From Gossypium raimondii (Eukaryota; Streptophyta; Magnoliopsida; Malvales; Malvaceae), in contig NC_068575.1 of NCBI RefSeq assembly GCF_025698545.1, positions 56,925,980-56,989,979 on the forward strand: a DNA stretch of 64,000 bases. Direction: 5' to 3'. Position 1 is the first letter of the stretch; each line of letters starts with the position of its first letter. Below are positions 60,065 through 64,000 of this stretch, piece after piece. The notes beneath the pieces were generated by a model, which had not been told where the DNA came from, searched no databases, and was given only the letters and a program-made list of their open reading frames with translations. A program made the translations under genes and the position numbers.

Positions 60065-62815
60065 TGTAACACCCCACACCTGACCCGATTGTCGAATCCG
60101 GATATGGAGCGTCACGAATCAAAATCGTTGAAATAACTAATACATTTTTAAAACCAACATTCCATATTGGCGGGTACCCGCTTACCAAAGCGGTGTCCCA
60201 TTTTTTTGAAAATATGTGGTTGAAAGCGAATTAAAAATAGAACCACGCTACTTCAAAAGATTAAAAGACACAAGTAAATAGCGTTTGGGGGAAGCTTAGA
60301 AAATATCCACAAGCTCCAATAAAATTTCTTATTGAGTTATCGCTCGAGCAATGATTTAAAAACTCAAATCATTTTAATTTGATAACACCATAAACCACTT
60401 TTAATAATAAGCCAATAAGGTTACAAATAAACATTCATAAATACAAAGTATCGTTTCTCAAAATACAGGTTAATGACTTTCAAATGGTGGCATCTACCAA
60501 TCATCATAATACCCCCAACAAATACATGTCACACGAAATAAAACAAAGAAGGATTAGAAATGTGTTGCTATTATGGTTGATTCCCTACTATCACGACGTT
60601 CAACCTAAGAACCTGGAAATAAGAAGAAGAGATTAGGTAAGTTCAAGAGAACTTAGTGAATTTTCGGGACATAAAATCCCATAATAAAGACCATCAGACA
60701 TTAAAAGATTAGAATCAAACTGGCAACTAACACGCCATATCTAGCAGATACAATTCTCTCTGATCCAAAGTATTCGCTGGCGGATACTCTCACAATCAAA
60801 CCTAGCCTACTGGTGGAGACTATCTGTTTTTGGAAACTTGCATATGACGGACACGAGCACAATTGCTCTGCATATACACCACTTTTGCGAACTACCCTAA
60901 TATAACTGTCAAATATACTGCTTACATTTCATTCAACGTGCACTCTTTATTTTACACACTTGCACTATTTTTTTCCTACATACTTCATTCTTTGTGCTAG
61001 CTTCTGATCCTAGTTTTGAAAAACTATTTTGCCTGTATCTTCATACCACTCATTAGATTTATTTACTAGTCATAACCTCCATACCCCCAACATCCCTTAT
61101 TGTATTCGAACATGTAGGTGTTCCCCCGCAAGGTCGAATTTTCACCTGTCACAGATACAGAACTTGCGCACCAAATGAAGGAGTATTTATACCATGAACA
61201 TACCAAACTTTTGTGTTTGTTTAATAGTTTATACCTTTGTATGCACCAACTCCTTAAACACATTTCCTTAGACACGAGTACCATAACTAAAGAACAGAGC
61301 CACTTACCTCATTGTATAGTGATAAAGGTTAAATGAAATAACACAGATAATAGACTCAATGTATGAATGAATTCACCAGAACTCTTTACTCAGAGCTTTA
61401 TCTACTCTACAGGTTCCTTTCCTTTGGCACTGGGACTTTCTCTCATTTCTTTGGCTAAAATAATAAAACGACTTCTTTAAACATCAAAAACAACCAAAAC
61501 TTTATAAAATAACATGAATCTGTAGACATGCAAACAATTTCTGGATAGAAGTTTCCTTGCTATCCAGTAACTAAATGAAAATCCTATTGAACCTATCTTA
61601 CAACAACTTCTTTCTATCTAGTAAAACTTAAAGAAAAGTTTAAAAGTTTACTGGGAGATAGCTTAAGACAGAAGCTCAGACAGCACCTTCGTTAAAGATG
61701 AAGAACTCTTCTGGTTTTCTTCGATAATAACAAAGACTAGCAGAGAAGATAAAACAAAAGTCTTCTCTCCACTACCGGACTATCTTATTTATAGAGAACT
61801 CATATCTAAATCACATACAGGTTAACTCTAATTAGTAATTATTCTCACACGCTTTCACTAATTAATCACATCCTAAGAGACTCGCCTTGTGTCTTATTTT
61901 TTGACACATTACCTCCACTAGTAGGGGTGTGCAAAATTAGGGTAAAACCGAAAAAATTCGGTTAATCGGTCGGTTAACTGAATTTTTTCGGTCAGGGGTC
62001 GGTTAATTATTTTTTAATTTTTCAGTTAACGGTTAATTCGGTTCGAAACCGGTCGGTTAACCGAATTTTTTTGGTTTAACCGAAAAAATTAATAAATAAA
62101 ATTATAATATATAAATAGGCCCACTATTCACCTAAACCCAATTCAAACCCAAGTATTCAACCCAACTCAATTACCCAACCCAACCCAATCAAATTACAAA
62201 TAATTTAATAAGTAAAAATAAATTTCTAAAACTAAAACTAAAACTAAAGTCTGAAAGTCTAAAAATAATTTAATTATGTAGTGATTTAATTCGGGTAATT
62301 TGGTTAATTCGGTTAACGGTTAATTCGGTTAATTTTTAACCAAAAATAAAAAATATATAATTTTCGGTTAATTCGGTTAACCGACCGAATTAACCGAAAA
62401 AATTTCGGTTCGGTTACTTTTTTTGAAAAAATTTCGGTTCGGTTAACGGTTAAAAAATTTGAAAAGTCGATTAATTCGGTTAATATTATTTCGGGTCGGT
62501 TAACCGAATGAACACCCCTATCCACTGGGATGTTAAATGACTAAAACGCGTCCCACTAATTACTACACTTACATTAGTAGCGACACAAAAAACACGAGTG
62601 GCAGGCTTATTAGGGGAAAAGTCCGCCTAATAAAGTTCCCTCCACAACAAATAACTTGCCAATTCATGAAGTAGAACTCCGCAATATCGGCGAAGTTCTA
62701 CGAAATACTTCACCACAAAGTTACCAACTTTATCCCATCTGAGTCTTACGGCTTAAGCAGTCTTTACCAGCGTAGTCTCTCAAACAATACTAGTTTGCCA
62801 AATGAGAGTGTAACA
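60065..62815 (-). mobile_element. LTR-like segment (left end clear, right end provisional)
   Basis: TGTAACACCCCACACCTGAC at 60065 is, on the minus strand, a typical plant gypsy LTR end (...GTGTTACA). A candidate start, minus-strand TGTTACACTCTCATTTGG, lies at 62815. The flanking five bases (GTTCT and AGTGC) do not match, so the boundary or the integrity is uncertain. No coding sequence lies inside. A hAT-type MITE is nested at 61922-62520. Confidence 0.4.
61922..62520. mobile_element. hAT-type MITE (599 bp, near-perfect 8-bp TSD)
   Basis: Ends TAGGGGTGTGCA and TGAACACCCCTA are flanked by TCCACTAG (61914-61921) and TCCACTGG (62521-62528), an 8-bp duplication with one difference. The body is full of short inverted motifs built from CGGTTAACCG and AATTCGGTTAA in both orientations, which can fold into many hairpins. 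There is no transposase. Confidence 0.85.
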
Positions 62816-64000
62816 AGTGCAATACGATAATATAATTAATTTTTATGAAGCACACATTCAAAACAAAAAGCACAACCACCTTGTAAAATATAATAAAAAA
62901 ACCAAAACAAAACAGGTAAAAATGGTAAAAGGCAAATTCACCGAACTTTTTTTATATTGGAGTTCCTTGCTTTAGTTAAAAACCGAGTGCCCAATGCGAT
63001 GAAATCTCTTCATTGGCAAAATTTAATGTCATTCAAATAGATGATTGAAGTGCGTTACACCATTTTCAAGAACAATCGTATTTCACTGGAGGCAACCGAG
63101 CATCCAAAAGAGCCTTTAATCTCTTTGGATTGAGTTATCCTTAAGATTCCTGAAAATCTAAGAAAATGGTCGAAAAGAAAAGCCAAGTTGTTAATTTGTA
63201 ATATGTAAAAGTGTTGTCAAATCTTTTTTTTAGGTAAATGATAAAATATGCAAAATATATATATTTAAAAAATTTTATGAGATAATATTTGCTACAATAT
63301 TAGTATATAAATTTCATGTATCATTATTAAATAATAACATGACATATTATCATTAAATTAAATAAAAGATATAGAGGACTTGTAAATAAATATTAATGAT
63401 TTTATTTAAGCATAATTAAACATTAAATGTAGTTATTATAATTAAATATTTATAATATTCGGATTTAGGATATTGAGTTTAAGAGTTTAGGGTTTATAAA
63501 TTTAGCATTTATTTATAATTAATTATTATTTAATTATGTTCTTATAAAGTTATTAGTATTTACTTATAAATACTCCACTATTTTTTGTTTTATTTATTGA
63601 TGAAATATCTTATCCACGGATAGTGCATCAAATATTCTCCTATATTTTATAGTATTTAAGCTTATAATATTATTTTGCTCCTATCTCAAATTCTATATTC
63701 ATTCTAGTAGTGAAAAAAAAGATTTCTTTTTACGAGAATAATGTTTTCTGTTCTCAAAATATAAATCACAATTATATGATTTTGTTATATATTCTTGTGT
63801 AAAATGACATAATACTCAAAACTACTTATAGTCTCTTCCCAATCAAAAATAGGAGTATAATGCGTTTCAACGTCTTAAAATACATGTTTTAGTTTCTTCC
63901 GATCTATAAATAGGAGTATAATATATTTCAACGTACTGAAATACATATTTTCTTATATTGACAACATTACTTATATTAATCGAGTTAGGACACAATAAAC
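62816..64000. other. Intergenic to window end
   Basis: AT-rich sequence with no supported gene. A duplicated unit of about 65 bases lies near the end. Confidence 0.5.
63829..63952. repeat. Tandem duplication of about 65 bases
   Basis: Both units contain CTTCC..ATC.A.AAATAGGAG followed by TATAAT, TTTCAACGT and AAATACAT in the same order, with scattered substitutions. Confidence 0.7.

Noticed and set aside
60065..62815. Complete solo LTR with target duplication
   Set aside because: The left end is typical, but the flanking five bases (GTTCT and AGTGC) do not match, so the right end is not established.

Overview
The window is nuclear DNA of a dicot plant. Intron-rich genes with GT-AG borders lie in AT-rich intergenic DNA that is packed with nested transposable elements. 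The long terminal repeats (LTRs) that open TGTAACAGCCCG or TGTAACACCCC, and the general repeat texture, suggest a Malvaceae genome, most likely cotton (Gossypium). That assignment is by recognition only, not by a search.

Layout. 1-13.4 kb: two plus-strand genes, an alpha/beta hydrolase of 550 aa in 8 coding exons (923-4786) and a HUB1/BRE1-type histone H2B ubiquitin ligase of 878 aa in 19 coding exons (6327-13083). 14-24.8 kb: a transposon block. It holds a decayed hAT transposase end, a rearranged Ty3/gypsy element (14613-21317) and a 3.2-kb LTR-like element (21587-24825) with a 5-bp target duplication. 28.7-29.4 kb: an intronless DREB-type AP2/ERF transcription factor on the minus strand. 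35.7-38.1 kb: a type-I DnaJ co-chaperone of the J2/J3 group on the minus strand, 423 aa in 7 coding exons, with a C-terminal prenylation box. 41.1-42.5 kb: a histidine-phosphatase (phosphoglycerate-mutase-like) gene on the plus strand, divergent from the DnaJ gene. 42.8-51.6 kb: a Ty1/copia element on the minus strand with both LTRs and a 5-bp target duplication, carrying three later insertions, each with its own target duplication. 51.8-54.2 kb: gene relics, including a broken R2R3-MYB fragment. 55.9-56.8 kb: a DUF1639 gene on the minus strand. 57-64 kb: intergenic DNA with an LTR-like segment and a hAT-type MITE.

The genes do not form a pathway; they are ordinary neighbours. All intron-exon models were joined by eye using splice dinucleotides, reading-frame phase and family knowledge. 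For the hydrolase, HUB1, DnaJ, phosphatase and DUF1639 genes every joint keeps phase and the total is a whole number of codons.

The most unusual structure is the gypsy locus. A plus-strand element has complementary LTR truncations (the 5' LTR lacks its first half, the 3' LTR lacks its second half) and sits inside a reversed LTR of the same family that has its own near-perfect target duplication. This is the pattern expected if a one-LTR circle was opened inside its LTR and captured. The same element carries a telomere-repeat and templated-filler scar in its reverse transcriptase. I found no evidence of a new multi-gene system.
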